A stretch of 64,000 bases of DNA from Limnohabitans sp. G3-2 (GCF_002778275.1 NZ_NESG01000003.1:62001-126000), one strand, 5' to 3'; counted from the stretch's first letter, positions 35,445-44,418 are shown. A program made the numbers and translations. The notes: a model not told the origin generated them from the letters alone.

Positions 35445-36403
35445 GGACATCGGTGCGCAAAATATCCGCCCAGTTTCGGAAATTCATGGCCGTGCTCCTG
35501 GGGCTGGCGTTGGCGTTGAGCCTGTTTGTTTGGGCTTGGCAACAACTTGACCGACCCGATTTGTCGCAATGGTGGCGCGCAGTGCCCCCATGGCTTTGGG
35601 CAACCGCAGCGGCGGTCTGGGCATGCACCTTCATTTTGCGCGCCATCAGGCTGCGCCAAGAGTGGCAATGGAAGCGTCAGATCAGCCTGCGCACAGCCTT
35701 GCACGTGGTGTTGCTGCACAACTCAGCAGCCTTGCTCATGCCCCTGCGATCGGGTGAATTGGGCTACCCACTGCTGGTGCGAAAAGTCTTTGATGCCAGC
35801 TGGCCGGAGTCCTTGCGCAGTCTGCTGTGGTTGAGGTTCCAGGACGCTGTGGTGCTCGCGCTCCTGGTGCTCTTGTTTTGGCCTTTCACGCCCCCGATCG
35901 CGGCTGCCTTGATCGCTGCACCCGTGCTCGTTGCCCTGCTCGCTTCTCGCCAGCATTTGGAAAAGTTTGTGCTCATCTGCCACGGCCGGGTGGAGTGGTT
36001 GGGCTTTATCTGGCACGGTCGGGACCGTCACGCGGGTTGGCTGCTGAGCCTTGGCAACTGGTTGCTGAAGATCGCGGTGGTCGCCATCTTGTTGCAGGTC
36101 ATCTTGGCGGAATCGGTCAGTTTGGGCATGCCAGCGAGCGTGTCCGCGGCTTTGGGGGGCGAAATCGCGGCCTTGTTGCCGCTACAAGGCCCGGCCAGCT
36201 TGGGCACTTACGAAACAGGGGTCTGGCTTTTTTCCGGCCTGCCACTTGAGCAAGCCCCTTTGCTGGGCATGGTGGCTTTGCTGGTCCACCTGTTTTGCCT
36301 GGGCGTCTCCTTGTTGCTGGCCTTGCTGGTGGCGGCTGTGGACGGGCCCGCCTTTTGGCGTTTGTCACATGGAAAAAACCGGCCCGATTCGATTCAAAAC
36401 TGA
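35423..36403 (+). CDS. Flippase-like membrane protein (LPG synthase TM domain, UPF0104/AglD type)
   Basis: A 326-residue protein with about eight membrane spans and no cytosolic catalytic domain. Features include FILRAIRLRQEWQW and the conserved LRSGELGYPLLVRKV, typical of the lysylphosphatidylglycerol_synthase_TM family often named flippase-like domain proteins. It may move a lipid-linked sugar across the membrane, which would suit its place between the phosphatase and the polyprenyl-phosphate sugar transferase, but this is inference. It overlaps the PAP2 gene by 22 bases; an alternative ATG is at 35486. Confidence 0.78.
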   Translation: MAAKPGLRTSVRKISAQFRKFMAVLLGLALALSLFVWAWQQLDRPDLSQWWRAVPPWLWATAAAVWACTFILRAIRLRQEWQWKRQISLRTALHVVLLHNSAALLMPLRSGELGYPLLVRKVFDASWPESLRSLLWLRFQDAVVLALLVLLFWPFTPPIAAALIAAPVLVALLASRQHLEKFVLICHGRVEWLGFIWHGRDRHAGWLLSLGNWLLKIAVVAILLQVILAESVSLGMPASVSAALGGEIAALLPLQGPASLGTYETGVWLFSGLPLEQAPLLGMVALLVHLFCLGVSLLLALLVAAVDGPAFWRLSHGKNRPDSIQN

Positions 36404-36409
36404 ACCCTT

Positions 36410-37411
36410 ATGCTGCTTCAAACACCCCCTCACCGCCTGTCTGTGGTGGTCCCCATGTTCAACGAGGAAGAACTGGCGCATGACCTGATTGATGCGGTCC
36501 AAGCCGCCCTGATGCACTACCCTCATCCGTGGGAACTTTTGGTGGTCGACGACGGCAGCACTGACGAGACCTGGAAACGCTTGCGCCAGCGTGCCCAACA
36601 AGTGGGGCCACACATTCGGATCATCCGTTTGCTGCGTAATTTTCGTCAAACCGCAGCCATGCAGGCGGGCATCGACATGGCCCGAGGCGATGTGATCGTC
36701 ACCATGGATGGGGATTTGCAAAATGACCCCCTGGACATCCCGAATTTGGTCGACAAATTGCTCCGAGAAGATCTGGACTTGGTCGCCGGCTGGCGGCAAT
36801 ACCGTCAGGATGGACTCTTCTTACGCAAAATTCCCTCCAGACTGGCCAATCGGCTCATCAGGCGTGTCAGCGGACTGCAATTCCAAGACCTGGGGTGCAG
36901 CCTGAAAGCCTTTCGCACCAGCGTTTTGCGCAAGATCCGGCTTTATGGCGAGATGCACCGCTTCATTCCCGCTTGGATGGCTACGGTCACCTCCCCTGAT
37001 CGCATGGCCGAGTTGGCTGTCAGTCATCGCCCTCGAACCAAGGGTCAATCCAAATACGGCATCTCCAGAACCATTCGGGTCCTGGTTGACTTGCTGTCGA
37101 TCCATTTCTTTTTGAATTTCGGCACACGCCCAGGACACTTTTTTGGCGGATTGGGCTTGTTGGTCAGTGCAGTTGGCACGCTGATCCTGACTTACCTGGC
37201 AGCCATCAAATGGATGGGCGAAGACATCGGCACCCGGCCTCTGATGTTTCTGGGTTTTTTCTGCATCGTTTCTGGTCTGCAATTCATCACCACGGGGGTG
37301 TTATCGGAAATGTTGATGCGTACATATTTTGACGGGGGACAGTCCCTGGCCTACCACACCAGAGACTTGACAGCCTTGGACGACGAAGCAGGATGGTATG
37401 ACACACCTTGA
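36410..37411 (+). CDS. Glycosyltransferase family 2, polyprenyl-phosphate sugar synthase (DPM1/ArnC/RgtE-like)
   Basis: A 333-residue enzyme. The cytosolic GT-A domain has VVVPMFNEEE, VVDDGSTDET and the metal motif MDGDLQNDPLDIP, followed by PSRLANRLIRRVSG and the QSKYGISR block; two C-terminal membrane spans follow. This pattern is shared by dolichyl-phosphate mannose synthase, ArnC and RgtE, which load a sugar onto a polyprenyl phosphate. With UDP-galacturonate or UDP-glucuronate enzymes nearby, a uronic acid is the best guess for the sugar. Its end overlaps the ArnT-like gene by 14 bases. Confidence 0.87.
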   Translation: MLLQTPPHRLSVVVPMFNEEELAHDLIDAVQAALMHYPHPWELLVVDDGSTDETWKRLRQRAQQVGPHIRIIRLLRNFRQTAAMQAGIDMARGDVIVTMDGDLQNDPLDIPNLVDKLLREDLDLVAGWRQYRQDGLFLRKIPSRLANRLIRRVSGLQFQDLGCSLKAFRTSVLRKIRLYGEMHRFIPAWMATVTSPDRMAELAVSHRPRTKGQSKYGISRTIRVLVDLLSIHFFLNFGTRPGHFFGGLGLLVSAVGTLILTYLAAIKWMGEDIGTRPLMFLGFFCIVSGLQFITTGVLSEMLMRTYFDGGQSLAYHTRDLTALDDEAGWYDTP

Positions 37412-38978
37412 ATTCGCACCAGGCTGGACTGCCAGGCCACCCCGCTGGGCGATCGCTCTGGCCTTGGGATTGCTGGCTTTCCTTCTGATGGGGCTGGGCC
37501 AGGCCCCTTTGTTCGATGTCGACGAAGGGGCTTTTTCCGAAGCAACCCGGGCCCTGCTGTCATCGGGTGATTGGGGCCACACCACCCTCAATGGTTTGGA
37601 CCGCTTTGACAAACCGATTGGCATTTATTGGCTGCAAGCCCTCAGTGGGGTCCTGTTGGGGCCGACCGAGCTGGCCATGCGACTGCCTTCGGCATTGGCC
37701 ACCTGGCTGGCTGCGCTCGCCTTGTGGAAATTCATCGCTGGCCCATGGGGCGTTCGGACGGGCGCTTGGGCCGCCATCATCCATGTCACCAGTTTTGGCA
37801 GCTGGGCCATGGCCCACGCAGCCACAGCGGATGCGGTGCTGGGCATGTTCTTGATGCTCAGCGCCATCGACCTTTGGCGGTACCTCGAAACGGAAGACTT
37901 GAAGGCATTGCGTCGTCTGGCCTTGTGGGTAGGCGCGGGGATGTTGGTCAAAGGGCCAGTTGCCCTCTTGATCCCAGCAGCCAGCCTGCTCATCCATTGC
38001 CTGGTATCGGGTCAATGGGGTGTTTGCCGCAAAGCACTGTCCGATTTGCGCGCTTGGATTTACATGCTGGCCATTGCCCTACCGTGGTATGCCTACGCCG
38101 TCTGGCGGCACGGCGAGGAATTCGTGAAGGGCTTCATTTTGAAGCACAACATCGAGCGTTTTACCGCACCAATGGAAGGGCATGACGGTCATTGGCTTTA
38201 CTTCGCAATCGTGGCACCCATTTTGTGGATGCCCTGGACGCCGCTGCTTTTGGCATGGCTGGGCCGCTGGCGAGCACTGTGGGGTCATGCGCTGACCCGG
38301 CAGGCTTTGATATGGACTGTTTTTGTGTTGGTTTTTTTTAGTCTTGCCGGAACCAAACTGCCGCACTATGGCATCTATGCCGCACCTGGGGTCGTGCTGT
38401 TGTTGACGGCCGCATTGGAGCGCCTGCGCTCTTGGCATGCCGGGCTGTGCGCGTTGTCACTGCTGGGTTGGCAGGCCCTGATGGTCGGACTTCCTTGGTA
38501 TTGGATAACTTTTCCTGATCGGGTTCCACAAGCACTGACGCACATCTTTCGCCATACCCTAGAGCCTTTGCCTTTGGCCACCATCGCCACAGCCTGGGGT
38601 CTGCTGGCGCTGACCCTTCTGATGGGCCACGCCCGAATGGCCCAAATGGCCCGCTTGGGCTTGGCCGACGTACTGTCTGCCATGGCCTTGGTCCAAGGCT
38701 CGGTTATGGCTTTGGCCGTCTGGCCATGGTGGGCCAACACCCTGCAGGGGCCCATCAAAACATTGGGGCTAGAAGCGAGGAATTGGCCATCCACAGTGGG
38801 GCAAATCGGCGGCAACTGGCCTTCATTTGCCTTTTACAGGCAACAAGCCCTGACACCCAAAGGCAGTCCTGCGAGCTTGTTCTTGGCGCCTGAAGCGCAG
38901 CTCCCACCTGGGGCCCAGGTGTGGGCCAAGGACAAGGGCATGGTTTTGTTCCAAACCGAAAAAACAACCACGCCATGA
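37398..38978 (+). CDS. ArnT/Rgt-like lipid A glycosyltransferase (GT-C, PMT family)
   Basis: A 526-residue membrane enzyme with about 12 spans. The first periplasmic loop carries the catalytic acidic pair in LFDVDEGAFSEATRALLSSG and the conserved RFDKPIGIYWLQAL. The family (ArnT, RgtA-C) transfers aminoarabinose or galacturonic acid from a polyprenyl phosphate to lipid A or core on the periplasmic face. It directly follows the gene that would make the lipid-linked donor, and arnA/arnB-type aminosugar genes are absent, which favours a neutral sugar or uronic acid over aminoarabinose. Confidence 0.87.
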   Translation: MTHLEFAPGWTARPPRWAIALALGLLAFLLMGLGQAPLFDVDEGAFSEATRALLSSGDWGHTTLNGLDRFDKPIGIYWLQALSGVLLGPTELAMRLPSALATWLAALALWKFIAGPWGVRTGAWAAIIHVTSFGSWAMAHAATADAVLGMFLMLSAIDLWRYLETEDLKALRRLALWVGAGMLVKGPVALLIPAASLLIHCLVSGQWGVCRKALSDLRAWIYMLAIALPWYAYAVWRHGEEFVKGFILKHNIERFTAPMEGHDGHWLYFAIVAPILWMPWTPLLLAWLGRWRALWGHALTRQALIWTVFVLVFFSLAGTKLPHYGIYAAPGVVLLLTAALERLRSWHAGLCALSLLGWQALMVGLPWYWITFPDRVPQALTHIFRHTLEPLPLATIATAWGLLALTLLMGHARMAQMARLGLADVLSAMALVQGSVMALAVWPWWANTLQGPIKTLGLEARNWPSTVGQIGGNWPSFAFYRQQALTPKGSPASLFLAPEAQLPPGAQVWAKDKGMVLFQTEKTTTP

Positions 38979-39082
38979 GCATGTCGACCACCCCCAGTTA
39001 CAACCGCAACCACCGCGCGCAAGCTTGGTCACCCGCCGAGGCGCCTGCTCCATCGGCACACCGAGGCAGGCAGAACCGATGA
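38975..39082 (+). CDS. Possible small ORF coupled to the ArnT-like gene
   Basis: A 35-residue frame whose ATG overlaps the ArnT-like stop (ATGA). The product is Ser/Pro/Arg-rich with no membrane segment and no known family. Only the stop-start overlap supports it, so it may be chance. Confidence 0.2.
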   Translation: MSMSTTPSYNRNHRAQAWSPAEAPAPSAHRGRQNR

Positions 39083-39103
39083 CCTTTGGAAGCTGGATAC
39101 CCC

Positions 39104-39790
39104 ATGAAACTCCGCCATCGCTCCTGGATTCAATGGGCAGCCCTGTTGCTGGCCTCGTGCCTCAGTGTCTTGCTCTGGCCAGAAATAGACCTGTGGGTGG
39201 CACAGCTCTTCCATGAAGAAGGCGGGCTTTTTCCTGCCAGTGATTGGGTTTGGGTCAGGGCCGTTTACGTGGGGGCACCCCGCGTTGGCATGGCCATAAC
39301 ACTTTGCGCACTGGTCGTGATGGCGGTTCGCTGGATCAAACCCGGTCGGGTCAACAGGGGCGTCTGGCGAAAATCTCTTGCTTGGATTTTGGTGGTCACA
39401 CTGGGTGTGGGGCTCCTGGTCCATGAAGGACTGAAAAATCAGGTCGGTCGACCCCGTCCTGCCCACACCATCGGCTTGGGTGGAGACGCCCCGTTCATAC
39501 CTGCACTACAAAGCAGTGACCTGTGTCAACGCAACTGCTCCTTCGTCAGCGGTCACGCCGCCATTGGCTTTTGCATCATGACCCTGGGACTGTGGTCAGC
39601 GCCCGCATCACGCAGGCGTTGGTGGATTCTCGGGGCAATTGCGGGCACCTTGATTGGTCTGGGGCGGATCATGCAGGGCGGGCACTTCCTGAGCGATGTG
39701 ATTTTTTCCTTGCTGGCCGTATGGGGCGCCCATTTGTTGATCCGCCAAGTTTGGCTCCATTGGCGCTTTTACCAATTAAGACGCACCTGA
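39104..39790 (+). CDS. PAP2-family membrane phosphatase (second copy)
   Basis: A 228-residue protein with about five or six spans. Motifs are LKNQVGRPRP, FVSGHAAIGF (catalytic His, with Ser-Gly-His but Val in place of the usual Pro) and GRIMQGGHFLSDV. Its layout with a periplasmic two-cysteine insert (CQRNC) differs from the first PAP2 copy, so it likely has another substrate. LpxE-type lipid A phosphatases are one candidate given the ArnT-like gene upstream. It converges with psd. Confidence 0.83.
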   Translation: MKLRHRSWIQWAALLLASCLSVLLWPEIDLWVAQLFHEEGGLFPASDWVWVRAVYVGAPRVGMAITLCALVVMAVRWIKPGRVNRGVWRKSLAWILVVTLGVGLLVHEGLKNQVGRPRPAHTIGLGGDAPFIPALQSSDLCQRNCSFVSGHAAIGFCIMTLGLWSAPASRRRWWILGAIAGTLIGLGRIMQGGHFLSDVIFSLLAVWGAHLLIRQVWLHWRFYQLRRT

Positions 39791-39835
39791 ATTTTCGAGA
39801 TTCAAACTGCGTCCAAAAGCCCCCGATGGGATGCC

Positions 39836-40711
39836 TCAAAGTTTGCTGAGCAATGCTTGACCCATTTGGATGCGCTGCCCCTGCTGGATGCCTTGCGCCA
39901 AAGCAAAGCCTTTGGGCACAAAGACCAAAATGGTGGAGCCGTGCTCAAACCAGCCCATTTCTTGGCCCTTGGCGTAATGGGCGTCACAGGCCATTTCGTT
40001 CGGGCCTTTGTAGCGCAGGTTGAGCAACACATCCACCGCATGAAAGCGCATGCTGGCCACCAACACCGCTGCCACGGGCACGATCAAGAAAGGCACGCCC
40101 TCTTGAGTTTGCAGGTGCAAGACCGCCCGTTCGTTTTTGCAAAACAGCTCTTGTACGCGTGCCAATGCCACGGGGTTCACATTCCAGGTGTCCCCTGAGA
40201 TGTAGGTGACATGCTGGAGCTGCACAGCATCAGGCGCATGGAAGCGGTGGTACATGCTGCTGGTCAGGCGCAAGGTCAGGTAGGTGCCCCCTTCCAGATC
40301 GGCAGGCCAATGCTGGCAGCGCGGGGATGAGCCCAGCAAAGTTTCCAATTGGTAGGGAAACCCTTTGGCCTGAAAAACCTGACCTTGCTTGATCGTGCCG
40401 CAGGCCCCCACGATCGCATCACAAGGCGAGGTCATGTAAGCCGGATCTGGGTTCACCACCCGTGCACCGGGCCTGAGTTCGCGCGTGAAACACGCATGCA
40501 AGCTGTCAAATTTCTGCGTCTTGGCTTCGCTCAAATCCAAATCACTGAACATGCGCCAAACCGCCATAGACGCTTGAACGACCCAAGGGTGGCGAATTTG
40601 GCTCCACCAGCCCATGAATCGGGTCAAGGTGATGCGAGGGATGCGGTTGGTCAGCAAGAAATTCAGGTCTTCTTGCAGCATCCATTTTTGAAAAATTTGC
40701 CGAATCTTCAT
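39836..40711 (-). CDS. psd: Phosphatidylserine decarboxylase
   Basis: Membrane-bound pyruvoyl enzyme that makes phosphatidylethanolamine. Length 291 residues. The self-cleavage motif is EHGSTILVFV: the G-S-T core is intact, with His in place of the Leu of the common LGST. The catalytic region YHRFHAPDAV holds the family histidines, and the early block DAIVGACGTIKQGQVFQAKG is conserved. Start 40711 is the ATG; an upstream TTG in frame is less likely. It diverges from the aminotransferase gene over 56 bases. Confidence 0.9.
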   Translation of the reverse strand: MKIRQIFQKWMLQEDLNFLLTNRIPRITLTRFMGWWSQIRHPWVVQASMAVWRMFSDLDLSEAKTQKFDSLHACFTRELRPGARVVNPDPAYMTSPCDAIVGACGTIKQGQVFQAKGFPYQLETLLGSSPRCQHWPADLEGGTYLTLRLTSSMYHRFHAPDAVQLQHVTYISGDTWNVNPVALARVQELFCKNERAVLHLQTQEGVPFLIVPVAAVLVASMRFHAVDVLLNLRYKGPNEMACDAHYAKGQEMGWFEHGSTILVFVPKGFALAQGIQQGQRIQMGQALLSKL

Positions 40712-40767
40712 CGTGTTGTCACTCAATTTGAATAAAAAGAAATTTTGTTGTCACAAGGAATTCGACC

Positions 40768-42399
40768 GTGAACCCCACTTGGATCAGTTTGGGCGTACTG
40801 GCGGCCATGGCCCCAGCGCTGCATCAACGACTTCAACTTTCGCGCGCGAAACACCGCTCGCTCGCTGGCCACTCCCGCATGGCCAAGCGCTTGGCGCGAT
40901 GGCTGCCTGGCTACAGTTTTGATGAAACCGAATTTTTCGGGTGTGATGGCGCGCCTGCCGACATACAAGCGCAGCGGCGCGCCGCTTTTATGGGGGTGGC
41001 CGACACCCTGCAAACACGCCATCGCCTCAGCATCGAGGCCACTGCGGCGGCACGCGAGAACATTTCGGACATGCAGTTCATCGCGGCCTACCGCGTCCCG
41101 TTTCAGTTCAGTCCCTTGGTTCGAAAGCATTTGAAAGTGGGCTCGTTTTTGCAATCGGCCCAAGGCGTTCAGGTCACTGACTTGGATGGTCAGGTGTTTT
41201 ACGACTTGACCGGCTCTTACGGCGTGAACGTGTTCGGTGCAGACTTTTACAAAAAGACCATGGCCGAAGGCATGTCGCGGACGCAGAGCCTGGGTCCGGT
41301 TCTGGGCTCCTACCACCCTGTGGTGGCGAGCAACGCAGAAAAGCTCAAAGCCATCTCCGGCTTGGATGAAGTTTCTTTTCACATGTCGGGCACCGAAGCC
41401 GTCATGCAAGCGGTTCGCCTGGCGCGCTACCACACCCGGCGTAAAAACATCGTGCGCTTTTGCGGTGCGTACCACGGTTGGTGGGAAGACGTTCAACCGG
41501 GCCCGGGCAATCCCATGCCCCCGCGCGAAACCTACACCTTGAGTGACATGAGCGAACGCAGCTTGCAAGTGCTGCGCAGCCGCAAAGACATTGCTTGCGT
41601 GCTCATCAATCCTTTGCAGGCCTTGCACACCAATGCCAACGCACCGGGGGACTCGACCCTGGTCGACAGCAGCCGCCGAGCCGCATATGACCGTGCGGCT
41701 TACACGACTTGGCTCAAAGCCCTTCGTCAGGTCTGTACCGAGCGCGGCATTGCCCTGATCTTTGACGAAGTCTTCTTGGGATTCCGTTTGGCAGCTGGCG
41801 GAGCGCAAGCCTACTTTGGCGTGCAAGCCGACCTGGTCACTTACGGCAAAACACTGGGCGGCGGATTTCCTGTGGGCGTGGTGTGTGGCCAAAGCAAGTG
41901 GATGCGGCGTTTCGATGAGAAGCACCCGGCTGACATCTGCTTTGCAAGGGGCACATTCAATGCACACCCCGCGGTCATGGGGGCCATGTCGGCATTTTTG
42001 GACGAATTGGAAACGCCGCAAGTGCAAGCCATTTACGAAGGCCTGGACGAGCGCTGGAACGCCCGGTCCGCCTTGTTCAACGAGACCATGAACACCCATG
42101 GATTGCCCTTGCAAGCGGCCAATATGTCCAGTGTCTGGACGCTCTTTTACACACAGCCCAGCCGATACAACTGGATGCTGCAGTACTACCTCAGGCTGCA
42201 TGGATTGGCACTCAGTTGGGTGGGAACAGGTCGTTTGATCTTCAGCCTCAACTACAGCGACGCTGACTTTGATGCCGTGCTGCAAAAGTTTGTCTTGGCT
42301 GCGCAAGAGATGAAGCGCGATGGTTGGTGGTGGCATGCCCCAGACATCACCAACAAATCGATCCGCCGGAGCATCTTGAAAGAAACCCTGTTTGGCTGA
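40768..42399 (+). CDS. Class III aminotransferase, long form (glutamate-1-semialdehyde aminomutase-like)
   Basis: A 543-residue PLP enzyme with about 100 extra residues before the aminotransferase fold. Visible motifs: the substrate/PLP loop FHMSGTEAVMQAVRLAR, FCGAYHGWWED, the PLP-ring aspartate in ALIFDEVFLGFR, and the Schiff-base lysine in LVTYGKTLGGGFPVG. The start is GTG, supported by AAGGA seven bases upstream. The nearest families are glutamate-1-semialdehyde aminomutase and acyl-linked aminotransferases; the reaction is unknown. It is divergent from psd and not in an operon with other known amino-sugar genes. Confidence 0.8.
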   Translation: MNPTWISLGVLAAMAPALHQRLQLSRAKHRSLAGHSRMAKRLARWLPGYSFDETEFFGCDGAPADIQAQRRAAFMGVADTLQTRHRLSIEATAAARENISDMQFIAAYRVPFQFSPLVRKHLKVGSFLQSAQGVQVTDLDGQVFYDLTGSYGVNVFGADFYKKTMAEGMSRTQSLGPVLGSYHPVVASNAEKLKAISGLDEVSFHMSGTEAVMQAVRLARYHTRRKNIVRFCGAYHGWWEDVQPGPGNPMPPRETYTLSDMSERSLQVLRSRKDIACVLINPLQALHTNANAPGDSTLVDSSRRAAYDRAAYTTWLKALRQVCTERGIALIFDEVFLGFRLAAGGAQAYFGVQADLVTYGKTLGGGFPVGVVCGQSKWMRRFDEKHPADICFARGTFNAHPAVMGAMSAFLDELETPQVQAIYEGLDERWNARSALFNETMNTHGLPLQAANMSSVWTLFYTQPSRYNWMLQYYLRLHGLALSWVGTGRLIFSLNYSDADFDAVLQKFVLAAQEMKRDGWWWHAPDITNKSIRRSILKETLFG

Positions 42400-42400
42400 A

Positions 42401-42441
42401 ACAAAAAACCCCGAAGTGCCTGATGAGGGCATTTCGGGGTT
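42401..42441 (-). terminator. Intrinsic terminator of the Mpo1-like gene
   Basis: Stem of 14 pairs (42407-42420 with 42428-42441, one G-T pair) around a seven-base loop; on the minus strand it is followed by TTTTTTGT. It serves the gene ending at 42450 and may also stop the convergent aminotransferase transcript. Confidence 0.85.
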
Positions 42442-42449
42442 GGGCCTTC

Positions 42450-43058
42450 TCAACGGTTGACGTGCAGGCTGCGGTCCGCGAACCGTTCACCACGCAACAA
42501 CTGCCAAGGTGCCTTGTGGTACAGGTAAATGTCGTGGAAGGGATCGGTCAGGATTTTCGTCATCCAAACCAAGCCGGTTCGCACATCTTTCAGGAAAAAC
42601 AAATGCACTGTGCGAAACAGCAAGGCAGCGGCACCTAAAAACAACCACGAGTAACCCACCGCACGAATGAATTCATAGAAGGTTTCGTGCTCAGGAAACA
42701 CCCCCATCCAACCAGGATTCATGTAAATGGCCAAGGGCAACAAAGCCCAGATGCTGAGCAGCACCACTTTGCGACGCAGGTTATAGCCCACCTTGATCTC
42801 TTCCTTGTGGTCGTTGGTGGCTTGGTTGACATGGTCATAACCCAAGGGCTCAAAGAAGAAGTGACCCGCTTGTCTGGACGTCATGGACACCATCCAAGCC
42901 AGCAATGCGGCGATCGCGGGATCAATGAACAACAGCCCGTAGGACACCACAAAGGCCATGGCACTCAACAGGTGCAAGGATTGGTTGATCCGACAGTGGT
43001 GGTAGTACCGATGATCATCCCAACGCTGAACACGCAATTCTTCAAAAAATTCTTTCAC
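42450..43058 (-). CDS. Mpo1/DUF962-like membrane protein
   Basis: A 202-residue protein with about four membrane spans. It has histidine clusters at the cytosolic side: HHCRINQSLH (20-29), RQAGHFFFEP (62-71) and NDHKEEIKVG (82-91). The N-x-x-L-H and Q-x-x-G-H-x-x-F-E elements resemble the DUF962/Mpo1 family; yeast Mpo1 is an iron dioxygenase that removes one carbon from 2-hydroxy fatty acids. The assignment is by pattern only. A PhoB-like box sits 47 bases upstream of its start and the gene diverges from the GT4 gene, which also has one. Confidence 0.6.
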   Translation of the reverse strand: MKEFFEELRVQRWDDHRYYHHCRINQSLHLLSAMAFVVSYGLLFIDPAIAALLAWMVSMTSRQAGHFFFEPLGYDHVNQATNDHKEEIKVGYNLRRKVVLLSIWALLPLAIYMNPGWMGVFPEHETFYEFIRAVGYSWLFLGAAALLFRTVHLFFLKDVRTGLVWMTKILTDPFHDIYLYHKAPWQLLRGERFADRSLHVNR

Positions 43059-43104
43059 GCTATCACCTTAAGAACAATGGGAATGTCCATCATGCTGAAT
43101 TCGT

Positions 43105-43122
43105 GTGAAAAAACAGTGACAT
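43105..43122 (-). promoter_or_regulatory. PhoB-like box before the Mpo1-like gene
   Basis: On the minus strand ATGTCAC-TGTT-TTTTCAC: two 7-mers 11 bases apart, 47 bases before the start at 43058. The second half is weaker. Confidence 0.45.
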
Positions 43123-43166
43123 CCGCGGCGTATTCAAACGGACATGAAATGTTTACAAATCTGACT

Positions 43167-43184
43167 TTGTCATCAAGTTGTTAA
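43167..43184 (+). promoter_or_regulatory. PhoB-like box before the GT4 gene
   Basis: TTGTCAT-CAAG-TTGTTAA: the first half is six of seven to the PhoB half-site, the second weaker. It lies 24 bases before the annotated ATG and about 83 before an alternative start. Confidence 0.5.
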
Positions 43185-43207
43185 ATGTGAAAGTCAAGAT
43201 GAGGGCC

Positions 43208-44410
43208 ATGGAAAAACTCATGACCGACCGCATCCTGGTAGAGAATATCGAGCCAGAAAACCCCTCCATGCGCATCGCTGTGGTCACAGAGACTTGGCCG
43301 CCAGAGGTCAATGGCGTGGCACTGACCTTGTCCAAACTGATTCATCAACTGAGTCTGCGCAAGCACACCATTCAACTCATCCGGCCAAGGCAAGACAAGT
43401 TCGACACCGGCGCTGAGCATGCAGGGTGGTCCGAGATCTTGCTCCGAGGCTTGCCCATCCCCAATTATCCGCAACTCAAATTGGGTTTCCCCAGCAAAAA
43501 ATCACTCATCAAGGCGTGGACGGCCAAGCGACCTGACCTCGTGCACATTGCCACCGAAGGCCCTTTGGGCTGGTCGGCACTGCAAGCGGCTCGGGTGTTG
43601 CGCCTGCCGATCACATCCGACTTTCGCACCAATTTTCACAGCTACAGCAAGCACTATGGCGTGGGGTGGCTGAGCAAACCCATCGTGGCTTATTTGCGAA
43701 AATTTCACAACCGGACCCATTGCACCATGGTGCCCACGCGTGCACTGAAAGCTCAGTTGCAAGCCGCTGGGTTTGAAAACTTGCGCATCGTGGCCAGAGG
43801 TGTTGACACGCAGCTGTTTCATCCCGGACAGCGCAGTGACACTTTGCGTTCACAGTGGCAAGCCGACGAGAACACGCTGGTGTTGCTGTCCGTAGGCAGA
43901 CTGGCTGCCGAAAAAAACCTGGATTTGATCGTCAGCGCCTACCAAGCCCTGGCGCAAAACGGACGCCGGGTGAAGCTGGTGTTTGCGGGTGATGGCCCCT
44001 ACCGCAGCAAACTGGAGACAGATTGCCCAGACGCCGTTTTCATGGGCATGTGCACGCACGCGGAGTTGGCCCATGTGTATGCCAGCGCAGACCTTTTTCT
44101 CTTCCCCAGCCTGACCGAAACCTTTGGCAACGTCACCCTCGAAGCCATGGCCAGCGGCACGCCGGTTCTCGCCTTTGACTGTGCAGCAGCCACGGAAGTG
44201 ATTGAAGACGGCCAAAATGGCTGGTTGGTCCAGGGTGAAGACGCTCAACGCTATGTGCTCAAAGCGCTGGAAATCACGCAAAAGAAATCGACTTTGCACA
44301 CCGCCAAGTCGCATGCGGCCCAAAGCATTCGACCTTGGGATTGGCAGGAAATTGTTTCCCAAGTGGAAGTGATTTTCCGCAACGCGCTGACCACAGGTTC
44401 CAAAGTCTGA
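43208..44410 (+). CDS. GT4-family glycosyltransferase (glycolipid or alpha-mannosyl type)
   Basis: A GT-B enzyme of up to 400 residues. The conserved part starts MRIAVVTETWPPEVNGVALT (43268), with the acceptor region SDFRTNFHSYSKHYG and the donor-nucleotide site FLFPSLTETFGNVTLEAMASGTP (E-x7-E). Relatives include MgtA/PimB-like mannosyltransferases and the diacylglycerol glycosyltransferases SqdX and Agt. The start is uncertain (43208, 43220 or 43268). Upstream there is a PhoB-like box, and ugd, the source of UDP-glucuronate, is 1.2 kb away, so a phosphate-starvation glycolipid is a reasonable idea but not shown. Confidence 0.8.
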   Translation: MEKLMTDRILVENIEPENPSMRIAVVTETWPPEVNGVALTLSKLIHQLSLRKHTIQLIRPRQDKFDTGAEHAGWSEILLRGLPIPNYPQLKLGFPSKKSLIKAWTAKRPDLVHIATEGPLGWSALQAARVLRLPITSDFRTNFHSYSKHYGVGWLSKPIVAYLRKFHNRTHCTMVPTRALKAQLQAAGFENLRIVARGVDTQLFHPGQRSDTLRSQWQADENTLVLLSVGRLAAEKNLDLIVSAYQALAQNGRRVKLVFAGDGPYRSKLETDCPDAVFMGMCTHAELAHVYASADLFLFPSLTETFGNVTLEAMASGTPVLAFDCAAATEVIEDGQNGWLVQGEDAQRYVLKALEITQKKSTLHTAKSHAAQSIRPWDWQEIVSQVEVIFRNALTTGSKV

Positions 44411-44418
44411 AGCGACTG

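Noticed and set aside
40712..40767. PhoB box between psd and the aminotransferase gene
   Set aside because: Single TTGTCAC half-sites occur, but no partner 11 bases away matches well.
40723..42453. 576-codon open frame antisense to the aminotransferase
   Set aside because: The + strand frame has all class III aminotransferase motifs and a ribosome binding site; the antisense product has none.
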